A DNA stretch of 22,500 nucleotides from Trachelipus rathkii (Eukaryota; Arthropoda; Malacostraca; Isopoda; Trachelipodidae): contig JABUQX010078130.1 in the NCBI GenBank assembly GCA_015478945.1, positions 1 through 22,500 of the forward strand. The letters are read 5' to 3'. The notes beneath the pieces were generated by a model. That model saw only the letters and a program-made list of their open reading frames with translations. It did no database searches and was not told the origin of the DNA. Of this stretch, positions 9,131-20,068 are shown piece by piece (the first letter of the stretch is position 1; every line of letters starts with the position of its first letter). Position numbers and translations under genes: made by a program.

Positions 9131-10250
9131 AATGGCCATCAGAGAAATGCTTGGCTAAGTATCTCCTTTGGGTCATTTGGCAGTAACTAAATTATTTTTT
9201 CCTACTTCAATGTTATTTCTTTACTCTTAATTAAGGTCTCATCTACCACCCTTGCCTAGAGTTACTTTAATCTGTTATACTTTTCATATTAAAGGACGAA
9301 GCGCCTGCAGATTTCATCACCTGTATATACTCGAGATTTAGGCTTGAAATTAAAAGACTAAAAAGCTAATAACCTTCTTTATTTTCCAAGAAAGTCACAT
9401 TAAAGGTTTATTTTCTTTTAGCCTTGACATATCACTGTTGAGTGCATTTGCTCTCTTTTTTTTTATAGTATACTATACTTATGCTTGGACAGTGGGGTGT
9501 GTTCGAAAGGTCTTGAATCTACACGGCATGAGTTCAGCACATTCTTTTTTTCGCGTTTAACGATGTACCGTTGTTCGTTGCACTGGGCGTTGCATTCTGA
9601 CTGCTTGAACATTGGACCATCTCCAGGTATTCTGCCCAATTGTTTGTCATTTTTTCCTTCCTTTCTTTTCTCGATATTAGCCGTTCTAACTGACATTTCT
9701 CGATCTCTTCTCTATCTTCTGTTTCCTTGCTATAAATTTAAATCCACTTTTACTTTAAAGCTTGCGCATGTACGCATCGCATATAGCACATCGTCCTGTG
9801 TCATTAGAGGTTCTGCGGATGGTTTTTCTCTTTTTTTATATTTTTTTGGATATTTTATTTATTGCCATCCAGTTTGTCTGGTTGTTATCCACACGCTTAT
9901 GCCCTTCTCGAATTAGGGGTCTGCTCTGTTAGGTGTGTAGGCGATACGTTAAAAAACAATAAGGTTTTAGTTACACTAAGTTGCGAAATTCAATGTTATT
10001 GATTCGATGAAGCGGATTGGCGTCAATTCATTTATATTAGTTATTCTCTATGGTTTCCTTAGGGTTGAGTGGTGTTCAATCCTATACTTTCGTAGTGGTG
10101 TGTCCCTTTTATCTACGCTGCTACTCCGTTTTTTGGTACCATCCCTACCCCCACCTTACTCGAGATTAGTGGAATTAAGGTCTAGTATAATATTCAAATT
10201 TATTACTATGTGTTCTTTCTTATGAGTATTGGTGTCTTTATAACATATTG
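9131..10250 (+). other. Unassigned sequence, possibly the 3' part of the Jockey-like LINE
   Basis: Moderately complex sequence with a 143-codon plus frame (9485-9916), a 72-codon plus frame (10007-10225) and a 77-codon minus frame (9463-9696). I recognise no domain with confidence. The part of the 143-codon frame at about 9720-9760, LFPCYKFKS, is faintly like the VFP..YNLQ.FKS end of Jockey-type proteins, which would suit the position. Codon use is T-rich like the local DNA, so I do not call these genes. Confidence 0.35.
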
Positions 10251-10735
10251 AAAGATATATGCGATTTGGTTCTAATTTATATTATTTTTATTTCCATTCT
10301 TTCATTTTAATGCCTATTGTTATTATTTTTTTGTTACTTTTTTAATTTCTTTATTAGGTAAATATTTTTATTTTATCTATCTATTTCTCTTTGTTCCTTA
10401 TTAATAATACCTGTATTATTATTCTATCTATAAATATATATTATACAACTATATTTTATATTATTTTTATCCATTTTTATTGATGCCATATATTATTTCT
10501 GTACTTTTTCTACAATTTTTAATTATATATCTCATATGATTTAATGGTTAATAGTTATGCTTATAGCATATTATTCATAAATGAATTTTTAGGTGGGTAA
10601 TATTGTATTTTTTTATTTTTTTGTCATTACGCATCACATTCAGGTCGGATATGTATGTCGCTATTGAGTAATTATATTTTTTAGACTTATTATTTCTTTT
10701 TGAAGAAGAAGCAAAAACTGTTGGGATTTTAAGCG
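10251..10735. other. T-rich AT sequence, nothing recognised
   Basis: Runs of T and TTATT units with a few more complex words. No open frame or repeat family could be supported. Confidence 0.5.
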
Positions 10736-10739
10736 TAAG

Positions 10740-11198
10740 CATGCTTACATACTCGATATTATTCTATATTATTTATATCTATATATTTATTATATATTTA
10801 AATCTAAAAACTTATCTTTATATTTATTATATATTTATTACTTTTATTTATATATATTATATAATTATTCTATATATTATATATTAATATTTAGATATTT
10901 TAGTTCTATTATAGTTATTGTACTCAGTACTTAGCTAACTAGATTTTTATCCTATTATATATATATATTTTAGTGTAATATTATATATATATTATATTTT
11001 TTCTATTATAATATTTATATTCATTTAATATTATTATTAATTATAAATATATACTTATATTCATTATATTCTATGTTTTTATTAATTATATTTTTATTTA
11101 CTATTTATCATATTTCTTTTATATTCTCTTATATTAGATTTTTTTTTCTATATAAGATTCTATAAGGATTTAGTAGAGACATATATATATATATCATA

Positions 11199-11250
<52 letters not shown>

Positions 11251-11270
11251 TTTTACCTATATATTTAACT
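10740..11270. repeat. TA-rich array with a near-pure (TA)n core
   Basis: TATATT and TTATTA units; 11179-11252 is almost pure TA. Confidence 0.9.
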
Positions 11271-11700
11271 AATATTTTTTGTCTTTATTAGATAATATCT
11301 TTATTTTTTAAATTAGTTATAGTTGATATCATTCTTTTTCACTCTTTATGATCTTTAGACGTCAGCTAGAGTTTTGCTCTTTTTCTTTCCATTAATGCTC
11401 TTTTATATCACTCTTGTGAGTTCTTCCTGGGCGTGTTTATTTTTATTTTTCTTTTGGATTTACTTTTTTATTTGTTCTTCAATATTGTTCTATATTTTTT
11501 CTATCTTTGTCCTTTTTTCAATATCTTTATAAGTATTAACTCTATTCTTTCTCTTTTTTTTGTATTATATTCATTGATGCTATTCTTTGTGCATTTTTTA
11601 TTCTGCAGGTATTTTATTCGAATATTGGAGTAGTTTTTGTTAGAACTTTTTTATATCTTTTTATATCTTCTTTGTCTAATCTAACTTATTTTTTTAGGGT
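11271..11700. other. T-rich low-complexity sequence
   Basis: Strong T bias yields a 66-codon Phe/Leu/Ile frame (11433-11633) that is a composition artefact. A short more complex segment at 11335-11440 is unassigned. Confidence 0.6.
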
Positions 11701-11980
11701 ATGCTATATCTAATTTTGATTTTATATCGTATTATATATATATATATTTATTTTTTATATATTATTATATTATTATTATTATATTATTATTATAATATAT
11801 TTTATTTATATTATTATATTATTATTATATATTATATATTCTATTTATTATATATTATATATATTATTAAAAATAATATAAAAATTCACATTTTTATAAA
11901 AAATATAAATATAGATTATATTATTTTTCACTTATTAATAACTTACTTTTTATTTTTGCAAATTTAATATTATTATCGAT
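11701..11980. repeat. (TA)n/(TTA)n array
   Basis: Nearly all TA, TTA and TATT. The 88-codon Ile/Tyr/Leu frame here is the translation of this repeat, not a protein gene. Confidence 0.9.
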
Positions 11981-12180
11981 TTAAAATTTTCCAAGTTTGT
12001 GTAAAATAGTTTTTTTTTAATTCCGCATTTTAAGTTTTAAGCGTCGTTTTTCTTCGAATAATAAATTAAAGTACATTGAAATTAAAATACAAGTTATTTT
12101 ATTTATTACTTTTTTTATTCTTGTTTTAGATCTTTTCAAATCATTATAATAAATCCTTATATAATTAAATAAGCTTAGTA

Positions 12181-12380
12181 AAGATATATATAATTATTAT
12201 ATATTTATTATATATATATATTATTTTATATATATTATATATAATATATTTATATATTTTTATATTATTATTTATTATATATTATATCTTTATTATATTT
12301 TATGATTTCTTATATTTATTTATTTTTTTTTTTTATATTTTATATATATATATATATTTATTAATTATATTTTTATTATA
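12181..12380. repeat. (TA)n array
   Basis: TATATT repeats with a T run near 12325-12335. The 200 bases before it (11981-12180) are AT-rich with no recognisable content. Confidence 0.9.
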
Positions 12381-13190
12381 TTAATTCTTGCCTTGGGTTC
12401 AAGCTACCATTTTTTCAAGTACGAAATTAAGTGTACATAAGTACCTATATAATTTAAGATTCTCAATAGAATTGTTCAATCGTTACAATCATTTATTTCT
12501 TAGCTACTCAAGCTCCTAGACTTTTTGTTCGGGAGTTGTACGCTTGCTGGTGTATTAGGACTATGAGTTTCTCTAGGACATTTGATGGTTCGGAGTATGT
12601 ACAAGTACATTAGTGGGACATAGGTTGCAACTGGGTTCGGCTTAAGGTTACACGACCGTGAGACATTAGTCAGCGATGATTAGTGAGCTCTTATCGAAAA
12701 CTGTCGAGTAGGTACTGAGGTCTAGTTATTGTATCTTTATACGTAGTACTTTCATGCGGGCTGCCTGACCGTATATTTGTGAGGTGAATATAGTATTGTG
12801 TATGGTGCAGTCATAGTGCTGTTCATTATATATAGCTTGTCGTATACTTGTCACTGTGCACTACTGGTACTTATTCTAATCTAACTAGATGTGTTATCGC
12901 TTTGGCTTATTAATATATATTTATTCGCTACTTTGTTGCCCTATTGTTGCTACTTTTGTGTATTTTTTTACCTGATATACTATATATACCGTGGAGTCAT
13001 CCAACGTCATCATAGCACAGCAGTTTTCGGTTGGGCCATGCATCAGTGGTCGACATTATTCTATCATCCGAGTCATGCGACCGACCCCGTCTCTATCTGT
13101 TGCGTCTCTTGCGCGAAGGGAGCTGGAGGTAGGGTTATGCGTTGCGTAACATCACACGAAGCAAGAAACAATAGTTATGAGAGGAGATAA
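12381..13190. other. Complex unique sequence, nothing recognised
   Basis: Near-balanced composition for this window. A 99-codon plus frame (12891-13190) is open, but its N-terminal half is T-rich and it matches nothing I know. GGGTTCAAGC at 12396-12405 resembles a pol III box B, but the DNA upstream is a TA array, so there is no room for a box A. Confidence 0.45.
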
Positions 13191-13389
13191 TGGAGCATCG
13201 TGCGAGAAAAGAATAAGCCTCAGTCCCTTGTCGGGCTGGCCTCTTTTTATACGCGTTCTAATTACCAGTGTGATATCCTCGTGGCAGTTCAGAAAAACTT
13301 CAACCATTATTTTTTTACTTTATTTACTCTATGACTTAACACGGGACTCTGCTGATGGACTTTCATCCTATGACATCTCGTCAATGTGG

Positions 13390-14400
13390 GGCTTCATTCC
13401 TTGGCCCAGTAGTGGTGGTTCCTACATAAACATTAACTCTCCTCAATCAAAACTTCCGCGTACTTTCAACTCCTGTTATGTTCTATTCCTTTCTTTACGA
13501 TTCCTCTCTATATATCTTCTACGATCTCTCCTTTCTCCGCTCCATGCGCCATGTCCTTTTCTGTATCTCAATCCACTTTTTTCGGATTTCGGGGTCTCTC
13601 TCCATTGTGGTGCCGTCTGACTCCTAGCATTATCTACGTCACGATCGACTATATTTTCATCCGTTTAAACACCACCGACCTGATCGCTATCAATCTCTTA
13701 TTCGAGGCTACCATACCCACATGACCAAACCTATCTCAAGGTACTTTCATTTGATTTCTTCGACCTATTATTAACTCGGTGGACGCATTTTTTTTTAGTA
13801 ATGATGTCCTTTCTTCCTCGCTTTGTAGCGGTTTCATACTGTATTGTTTTAGATGAGGTTGGTAGAAAGTCTGCCTGATTTTTATCAGATGTACAAGCTC
13901 CCTCGCAAGATGTCTCATGGCGTTTTCCCGAAAAATTGATACTTGGGAGCTCCTCATACCTCTTATTCCAGCCCAATAGTCTCACTACTATCTACCGGTT
14001 TTTTTGCCATGGTTACCGTATCAAGGGTAGTCTAGACCATACCTGGTCATTGTATCGACCCTCTTTAGGGCGGACCCTTCAACCGAGTTAGTTCTTGAGC
14101 GTGATCCACCAAACGGTACACATCTGCCAGTGCGCGAACCTTGAGTGGCCATCCTCATCACTTTTCCTACTACATCTCTGCATGCACTTCGCTTACGTCT
14201 ATCCCTTTTCATACTCACTATATCGTCCTAAATATTTAAATTCAGTACACTTATACTCCAAGCTGTTACACTACATCTAACTATAGCTTCACTATAAACC
14301 GAGGATAGTCTCATCACTAACTCCATAACCCAAAACTATTACTACTTTACTCTTTTCTTAACGTTTTACTTTTCAAACCCCTCCTTTTACACACGCCTTA
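13390..14400 (-). pseudogene. RTE-like LINE C-terminal region remnant, copy C
   Basis: Begins on the minus strand with CKRRGLK-like sequence at 14400-14371, then TEFKYLG at about 14246-14226. Frames 13731-13985 and 13736-13957 (minus) cover the middle; the first ends in SNESTLR, equivalent to DESVLR in the family, which is followed by a WFGHV block (here VWSCG in one frame, FGHVG in the next). KKWIEIQKRTW at 13581-13550 corresponds to the family's RKRWIDS block. The frame then stops at a TAG near 13522. Plus-strand frames over the same DNA (13177-13620 and 14095-14280) are antisense shadows. Confidence 0.75.
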
Positions 14401-14639
14401 ATTTACTATATATATTTTATTTATTTCTATTATTATAATAACCTGCAAATCTCTCTCAGTCTCTCAACTCGTAGTTACTCTACTTATCAGATTTGCCTAC
14501 ATAATATTCAAAATATCAAATTCATTTATCTCATTATAATAGTAGTAGGGAACCTCCATCTCTTTGTCATTCTCCTATAACATTTTCTAACTTACTATCC
14601 TCTGTAACCCTCTACCACTAATTCTTTCTCTATTTAGTC

Positions 14640-14800
14640 TATACCATTATACAGATTGGATCGCCATTAGGAGACATGTACGCACTAACTATCTATCCTG
14701 TCTCACTTCTGCTATTTAATTATTATAACAATCCACTTTCGCTCTCATTTTATTCTTACAACACTGCTTTCACTATCGTTATACATATACTTTTCGTCAA
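14640..14800 (-). pseudogene. RTE-like LINE endonuclease fragment, copy C
   Basis: The minus strand reads IVSAYMSPNGDP at about 14700-14665, close to the family's VISAYAPQxG, a conserved endonuclease segment. Sequence on either side is too decayed to follow. The N-terminal TWNVR motif is not seen, so the copy is probably 5'-truncated near 14800. Confidence 0.6.
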
Positions 14801-14854
14801 ATTCGCATGCTTTTGAGGCACTTTACTAATCTCTTACACACGATATTTCCAGCT

Positions 14855-14910
14855 GGAACTTGAACCGGTTGCCTTAGTATGCGTGAGATGCATTCCCTAT
14901 TAATTACCTT
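14855..14910 (-). repeat. tRNA-like fragment (possible SINE head)
   Basis: On the minus strand, CGGTTCAAGTTCC (14868-14856) is a good box B, preceded by CTCACGCATACTAAGGCAAC, which has the layout of an anticodon arm plus variable loop. No closed acceptor stem is visible. It resembles the tRNA-derived head of a SINE more than a working tRNA. Confidence 0.4.
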
Positions 14911-15390
14911 AATAATTTATAATATATTAGTCCCTGTTTGCATAATCCCATAAATAAACTTAAAAACAATTATATTTAATATCCCTGTCTGAATATCCAA
15001 TTAAATTTGTTTCAATGTACATAATATATATTTGTATCCATACATCACCTATCTATACCACATCCTAAATCGTCAACTTATGTTCTTCTCACAATGCTGT
15101 CTTCAAGTCATTTCGATACGCCTCTTTATCGACCAAAATATTATCCAGCATATATCTTCCTTTACAACACTATATAAGACTATATTATATACCTATCTAT
15201 ACCATATACTTCCTTATACATGTTATCCCCTTTATACTCCCTTAACCTAACTTTCATATATTATAAGGGTATTAATCCATATTGCTCTCCTGCTAATCCC
15301 TCTGGAACTATACATCTATTCACCTTTCAATATTAAACTGACTTTGTTATAGTACAACTTTCAAATCAATTCTAATCAACCATTCTCCCG
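14911..15390. other. AT/C-rich spacer, nothing recognised
   Basis: Low-G sequence. A 72-codon plus frame at 15032-15250 is Tyr/Leu/Thr-rich because of repeated ATACC/TATAC words; no domain is seen. Confidence 0.5.
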
Positions 15391-15740
15391 CCTATATATA
15401 CTATTCTATTATTTATATATTACTCTTATCTAATATATTTAATATCATACTTATATTAACATATATATATATTATCATATCTTACATTATTCTTATATTA
15501 GTATAGTATATTTATATTTTATATATCTATAATATATATCTTTCTATAATATATTATATATTATAATATAATTAATATATAATATATATATATAATAATA
15601 TATATTATATTTATTATTATTTATTATGTATATATTATATATTATTATAATATATATTTTATTAATTAATAATTTAATTATATATTAATATTATAATATA
15701 ACTATATATATACTTAATATATGATTATATATTTATACAT
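15391..15740. repeat. (TA)n array
   Basis: TATATT, TAATAT and ATTATT units with few interruptions. Confidence 0.9.
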
Positions 15741-15834
15741 GATACACTCTACTACACGCGCGGCCTGTGCCCCTTTGCGTCATCTAGAGATGGTGACTTG
15801 AATATTAAACACCATTTTTATATAATATAGGACA

Positions 15835-15905
15835 CGGCTATCGCTCAATCGTCTAACGCTGTTATTCTAGGTCGATGCGATGACGTGGGCTTTTAATTCT
15901 AATTG
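15835..15905 (+). repeat. Possible tRNA-like (SINE head) fragment
   Basis: GGCTATCGCTCAATCGTCTAACGC (15836-15859) has the form of a D-arm with box A, followed by GTCGATGCGATGACGTGGG and a damaged box-B-like TTTTAATTCTAA (15891-15902). A short GC-rich segment just upstream (15755-15800) may belong to the same repeat. Box B is poor, so the call is tentative. Confidence 0.3.
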
Positions 15906-15963
15906 CATGTATGTATAACAGTTATAATATATGTCCTGACAAGCAGAAAAGTTGTAATTGAGG

Positions 15964-16200
15964 TCAAGGGATGTTCCACAGAAGCTGAATATAGATGAGT
16001 GTAGTGTGGAAGGTAAGAGAGGAGGCACCTACAACGAACATAAGTTCTGGGTTTCGCATCTCACTTTCGCAGGGAGTATTTCGTTTGCTGAGAGCGAGGT
16101 CTATCCATTTCTTGCTGACACAGTGTAGGGAGGCGACTTGCAAAGCGTGGCACTCGTAATCGCGAGGAGCCAGGATTCGACTTCCATTCTTAGAGCATAT
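15964..16200. other. Open minus-strand frame over a tRNA-like fragment, not called a gene
   Basis: An 80-codon minus frame (15964-16206) is open but has no recognisable domain and runs antisense across the tRNA-like segment at 16131-16190. It is most likely a chance frame. Confidence 0.4.
16131..16190 (+). repeat. tRNA-like fragment (SINE head)
   Basis: AGGCGACTTGCAAAGCGTGG (box-A-like), an anticodon-arm-like hairpin with CTCG (16153-16156) pairing to CGAG (16163-16166), then CCAGGATTCGACTTCC (16170-16185), a box B with one extra base. Order and spacing fit a tRNA. The acceptor stem does not pair, so this is probably the head of a tRNA-derived SINE rather than a functional tRNA gene. Confidence 0.5.
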
Positions 16201-17900
16201 TAGCAAGGCCTCTATGTAGCTACTTACTCTTATGAAAGAGTGGATTATGAGCGCGCGAAACTGTTTTGCGATATGAGCTAGTCAGAGTTATATGAGAGTT
16301 ATTTTGTAGAGTTTGAAAAAGTGTAGGTGAAGAGACAGTCTTATTGAGATGCGCGTGAGCAGTATGAGGAAGCGCGCCCTATCGGAGATAGAGGGAGGAT
16401 GAGAGAGAGGCTGAGGCCGTACACGACGACCGAAGAGTGCTGAGAGAGGTAGTAACGCGGATGGACAGAGGGCGAGATAAGAGGCCCTTAGATAGTGAGC
16501 TGAATAATGATGATTGCCGAGAGTATTAAACTTATATTAATGCCAATTAGCTTATGAACGCTGAACGAGAATATGGCAGCTAGACTTTAGATTTGGATGG
16601 AGGACAGAGAAACGCAAGAGAGAGAGATGTAGGCAACCAGATAGGGAGAGAGTAAAGTGAGAGTATCCAATAGATGATGTGATGTAGTATGAAGTGAGTT
16701 AGGATACCAAAGAATATTGTATGTGTAGATATAGCACAGGTTAGACGCTAGAAGACGGGCGTATAGGATAATAGGAGATAGTGATCCGTAGGTAAGTGTG
16801 TTTTGAGTATGGGAGAGATCGTGTTGTGAGATACGATTTGAAGGGTTTGTTTAATTTGAGAGTCTTGGAAATTTTACAAGGTTGTCGGATGACTCACCTC
16901 ACTAAGGAGATAAATACTCGATCAATTCAGCCTATCCGGCAAGTATATTAGGAGGAGCGGATAAGCTGGATTAGATAGGGCCAACCTCTAAGAATTGGCA
17001 AAGTGAGGGAGCAGCTATTTGGAGAGGTATCTTGAGATTTGAAGAATATTTGGAGGTAGCTTAGACTTTTAACATTGTGCCATTTAGAGAGTAGGTATAT
17101 CAAAGTGTGGTTAGCAGGTTAAATTTGGGCACCCTCCGTCTTGAGGAAGATTTGTTGATCAGAATTCGATATGTTACTTAGGATATAAGTTTGGAGTTAT
17201 AGATCAATACTACCTTATTGCAAGAACATTATATTTCCACATGCTAATCAGGAAAAGGTATAAGGAAAAGGACGCTCGTACAATCAACTAAGTGCTGAAT
17301 ATGTGAGCGATTCAGGTAGATGATACACTAGACAAGAGTATACTGTCCAAAGAGGAAGGAGGAAACCCTAAAGGAAAGTGCAGATCTTAGAGAGAGCGAC
17401 GCTGCGTGGCCAAAACCCTGTCAAAGCCTTGGGATTAATGTCCAACTGCCCACCTTTTTCACGACTAAGAACTCTCCTCATTAGATCCTTATAGGGCAAG
17501 ATAGACCATAATCTTAAATCAGGAATATTAGGTTAGAGGAATAAATGATAATGTCACGGGATTCCAGTTTATGAGTTCAAGATAACGTACCGGAAAGCCA
17601 TACTGTGATTATTTATATTTTTATATATTAATACTGAATAGAATGGAGACCTGAGACTTACCAGCAATTTAATACAAATAACATTAGACAGTTATAAGTA
17701 AATGAAAGTTGGTTTACGTAGTATAAGAGATTGAGTCGAAGTGAATAGTATGATAGAAGGCGTATAATTAGTTAGAATGGATCAGTTAAAGCTGAGCTAC
17801 CTTTTTTCGGATCGGTTGGACCATATGCGCAAGCTTCTCAGCTTGAGTGAACAAGTATTCTAGTATATTTTTTAAGTATTTTTTAATATTTATTTATACA
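16200..17900. other. Purine-rich complex block, unassigned
   Basis: Strong purine bias on the plus strand with many GAGAG and GGAG words, GC-richer near 16330-16500. Frames are short and broken in all six readings. The bias resembles the sense strand of the RTE-like copies, but none of their landmarks (TWNVR, AYDR, YADD, EFKYLG, FGH, the KRW block) could be found. A short stretch with balanced bases lies at 17400-17475. A small inverted repeat CAAGCT-TCTC-AGCTTG lies at 17830-17845. Confidence 0.4.
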
Positions 17901-17904
17901 TAAA

Positions 17905-17975
17905 TAGTAGATAGTTGGTAAAGAGGACTAGGCGTCCAGCTTCGAAGATACAACTACTCCTCCAGTACACACGGG
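17905..17975 (+). repeat. Possible tRNA-like (SINE head) fragment
   Basis: ATAGTTGGTAAAGAGGACTA (17911-17930) is a good D-arm/box A, followed by GGCGTCCAGCTTCGAAGAT, which resembles an anticodon arm. The expected box B is not clear: the next bases are ACAACTACTCCTCC. The 3' half is therefore damaged or absent. Confidence 0.35.
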
Positions 17976-18364
17976 AAGGTATAATTAGCCATTCACGGTA
18001 GCCATCTAAGCCTTCTCCTGAACGTTAATCATTATATATATAAGAACTCACGGATCAATATCACTGGCACACGATCATGTTATGTAATTTGCAGGTATAA
18101 AGCATGTAGAAAGCCCTGAATGAGTGAGATTAGTGAGTATAATGAGAGAGAGGATGCCAGATATAATGTCTCAGGGTAGATTAAGAATGAAAAAGGAGGC
18201 CAGAAGAGATTGGATCTTTTTATATTCAAGAAGTAGAGGAGTGAGCACTAAGAAACAACCGGATCAGATGTTCAAATAAGTATGGAGATGGATAGAGACA
18301 GAATGTTTACCAAAAGTTGTTAGAATTATTAGATGTTTTTTATGTGCAATGTAAAGTGGCCAAA
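17976..18364. other. Purine-rich continuation, unassigned
   Basis: Continues the block before the tRNA-like fragment, with GAGAGAG-type words at 18120-18260. No frame or motif recognised. Confidence 0.4.
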
Positions 18365-18470
18365 TAATATATATATATTATCTATTAATATATATTATAT
18401 CTATCATACTATTCTATTATTATTATATTTAATTTATATATCTATTATATTATTATATTAATTGGGATTG
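18365..18470. repeat. (TA)n/(TTA)n array
   Basis: TATATT and TTATTA units. The following 170 bases (18471-18640) are unassigned complex sequence. Confidence 0.85.
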
Positions 18471-18639
18471 TATTATATTTGTCAATTTTCCACAGGAGAT
18501 GGAGAGCTATGATGGAAGGTTACTCGAAAAAGAGATAACAGTTACTATTGAGTGATGAAAACCCTGGAATTAGGTATTAAATAATTCATATATATTACAA
18601 GATCATAATAAATAGATGGCTGACCGTAATAGGGTGGTG

Positions 18640-18682
18640 CATATATATATCTAATTAATATTATTTATTAATATATTATAAT

Positions 18683-18720
<38 letters not shown>

Positions 18721-19005
18721 TAATATTATATATAGTTATAATACTATTATATATATATAATATATATATTTTAATTATATATATATATATTATATATATG
18801 TTATTATTAATTATAATATTTATATATAGTAAATTATTATCATATATAATATATTATATTATATATATTTATTTATATATTATATATATATAATTGTTAG
18901 TTATATTTATATATTATATATTTTATTATATTATAATATATACTATGATTTATAATTATATATTAATTATTATTATATGTTTATATATATATGTAATATA
19001 TGGTT
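18640..19005. repeat. (TA)n array next to the truncated LINE copy
   Basis: Long imperfect TA tract ending just before LINE copy B begins at about 19010. The 5'-truncated copy therefore starts directly at a TA array. Confidence 0.9.
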
Positions 19006-19027
19006 TTTTGGGTATAAGCGGTGTAAT

Positions 19028-20068
19028 CTGAAGAGCAGTTTGAGAGGATTGATAGAGAAGTTTGGCAGGGGTGTAAATGAAAGGAGGTTTGGATGAAAGA
19101 ACACGTAGATAAGAGTAAGGTTTATGGTTGTGAGTGAGTTGATAATAGTCCTCGTGTGATTATTATGCTAGATTGGTAGGTTAGTTCATTTACTTGAACA
19201 TGATTGACGTTTTATAATTATTTAGTATATATTTAAATGTTTGATATCTACGATAATAGGAAACTGAGAATGTCGTCCTTGAGTGTAGTTAGGAATATGA
19301 TTGTGAATTGCATTATGGAAGGTAGGCTGGTGTCTACTATTTAAATGAAGTCTTTGGTTAAAGGATATTATAAAAAGAGATTAATGGTTTCTTGAAGATG
19401 CGCTTAGAGGTTTAAGTTGTGAGGTAATTGTTGTAACCTTGTGTTTTAAATTAGTATATTGTAAGTATAGTTTTTGAGACTATACTGGTCTGGAATTACA
19501 AGATGTATTACGTCTAAAAAGATCATATCTAATGTGTTCTAGATGTGATCCATCTTAGTGGGCGTCGTTAAGGTGTTGAGAAGAATTGATAAAATGAGTA
19601 GATGACCGTATTAACCAGAGTTGTATGGTGGTGAAAATAAATGGATAAATGAGAGTAAATAAATTATAGTACGTTTTAATTATGGTTTTGGTCAATTTAA
19701 GGGATAAGGTATTAATACGATTATGAATAGTCAGTTTTAGGTTATAAGCGGTAATGTATAACTCTAGTGTGAGTGTTTTGGGATATTAAACGACTGGCTG
19801 GTAGAACAGAAGAGAAAGTGGATTGAGTCAGTACAAAAGATATAGTCTGGAGGTAGTTGAAATGTGAGTTTTGGCTAGGAGGTCGAGTAAGATAAAGGAG
19901 TCATATATAATGGAAGTGAATGGTCAGGTTGTTTTAATGAGGGGTGTATGGTCTGTTGGCCTATCACTGGGCCTAAGGGTAATGAACCCAATTGGCGATG
20001 ATGCCATGTCGCTGAGGTCCGTCCGTACCCTGGTGAAGCTACAGGGTGGATTTTCTGACTTGCTGTAG
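19028..20068 (+). pseudogene. RTE-like LINE C-terminal region remnant, copy B
   Basis: The clearest coding stretch is VEQKRKWIESVQKI at 19801-19842, stopping at 19843; the family has RPRKRWIDSV here. A later frame (19871-20068) is open for 65 codons and covers the end of the protein and the start of the tail, including MNPIGDDAMS, a segment also represented at the DNA level in copies A and C. An ELCG-equivalent lies near 19618-19630. Frames change between these points and the RT active site is absent. Confidence 0.7.

Larger units (their letters stand above)
13195..14800 (-). mobile_element. RTE-like LINE, copy C, minus strand, internally deleted
   Basis: Reading the minus strand from high to low coordinates gives family landmarks in order: ISAYxxP-like endonuclease (about 14665-14700), KRRGLK-like post-RT region (14371-14396), EFKYLG (14243-14226), NESTLR (about 13731-13750), FGHVG (about 13715-13729), KKWIEIQKR (about 13581-13555), and a 3' tail with GGGCCAAGGAATGAA (13407-13391) that parallels the tail start of copies A and B. 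The endonuclease motif and the post-RT motif lie only about 300 bases apart, where an intact element would have over 1 kb of RT core, so most of the RT including YADD is missing. Frameshifts and stops break the remainder. Confidence 0.8.

Noticed and set aside
11701..11967. 88-codon frame with many apparent membrane segments
   Set aside because: It is the translation of a TA/TTA array; hydrophobicity follows from base composition.
12391..12409. Box-B-like GGTTCAAGC as part of a tRNA or SINE
   Set aside because: The sequence upstream is a TA array, leaving no box A or anticodon arm.
13177..13620. 147-codon plus-strand frame
   Set aside because: Antisense to the C-terminal region and tail of LINE copy C; no recognisable domain.
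16131..16190. A functional tRNA gene
   Set aside because: The acceptor stem does not pair and box B carries an extra base, so it was called only a SINE-type fragment.
16200..18364. A fourth RTE-like LINE copy
   Set aside because: Purine bias is suggestive, but none of the family's motifs could be found on either strand.
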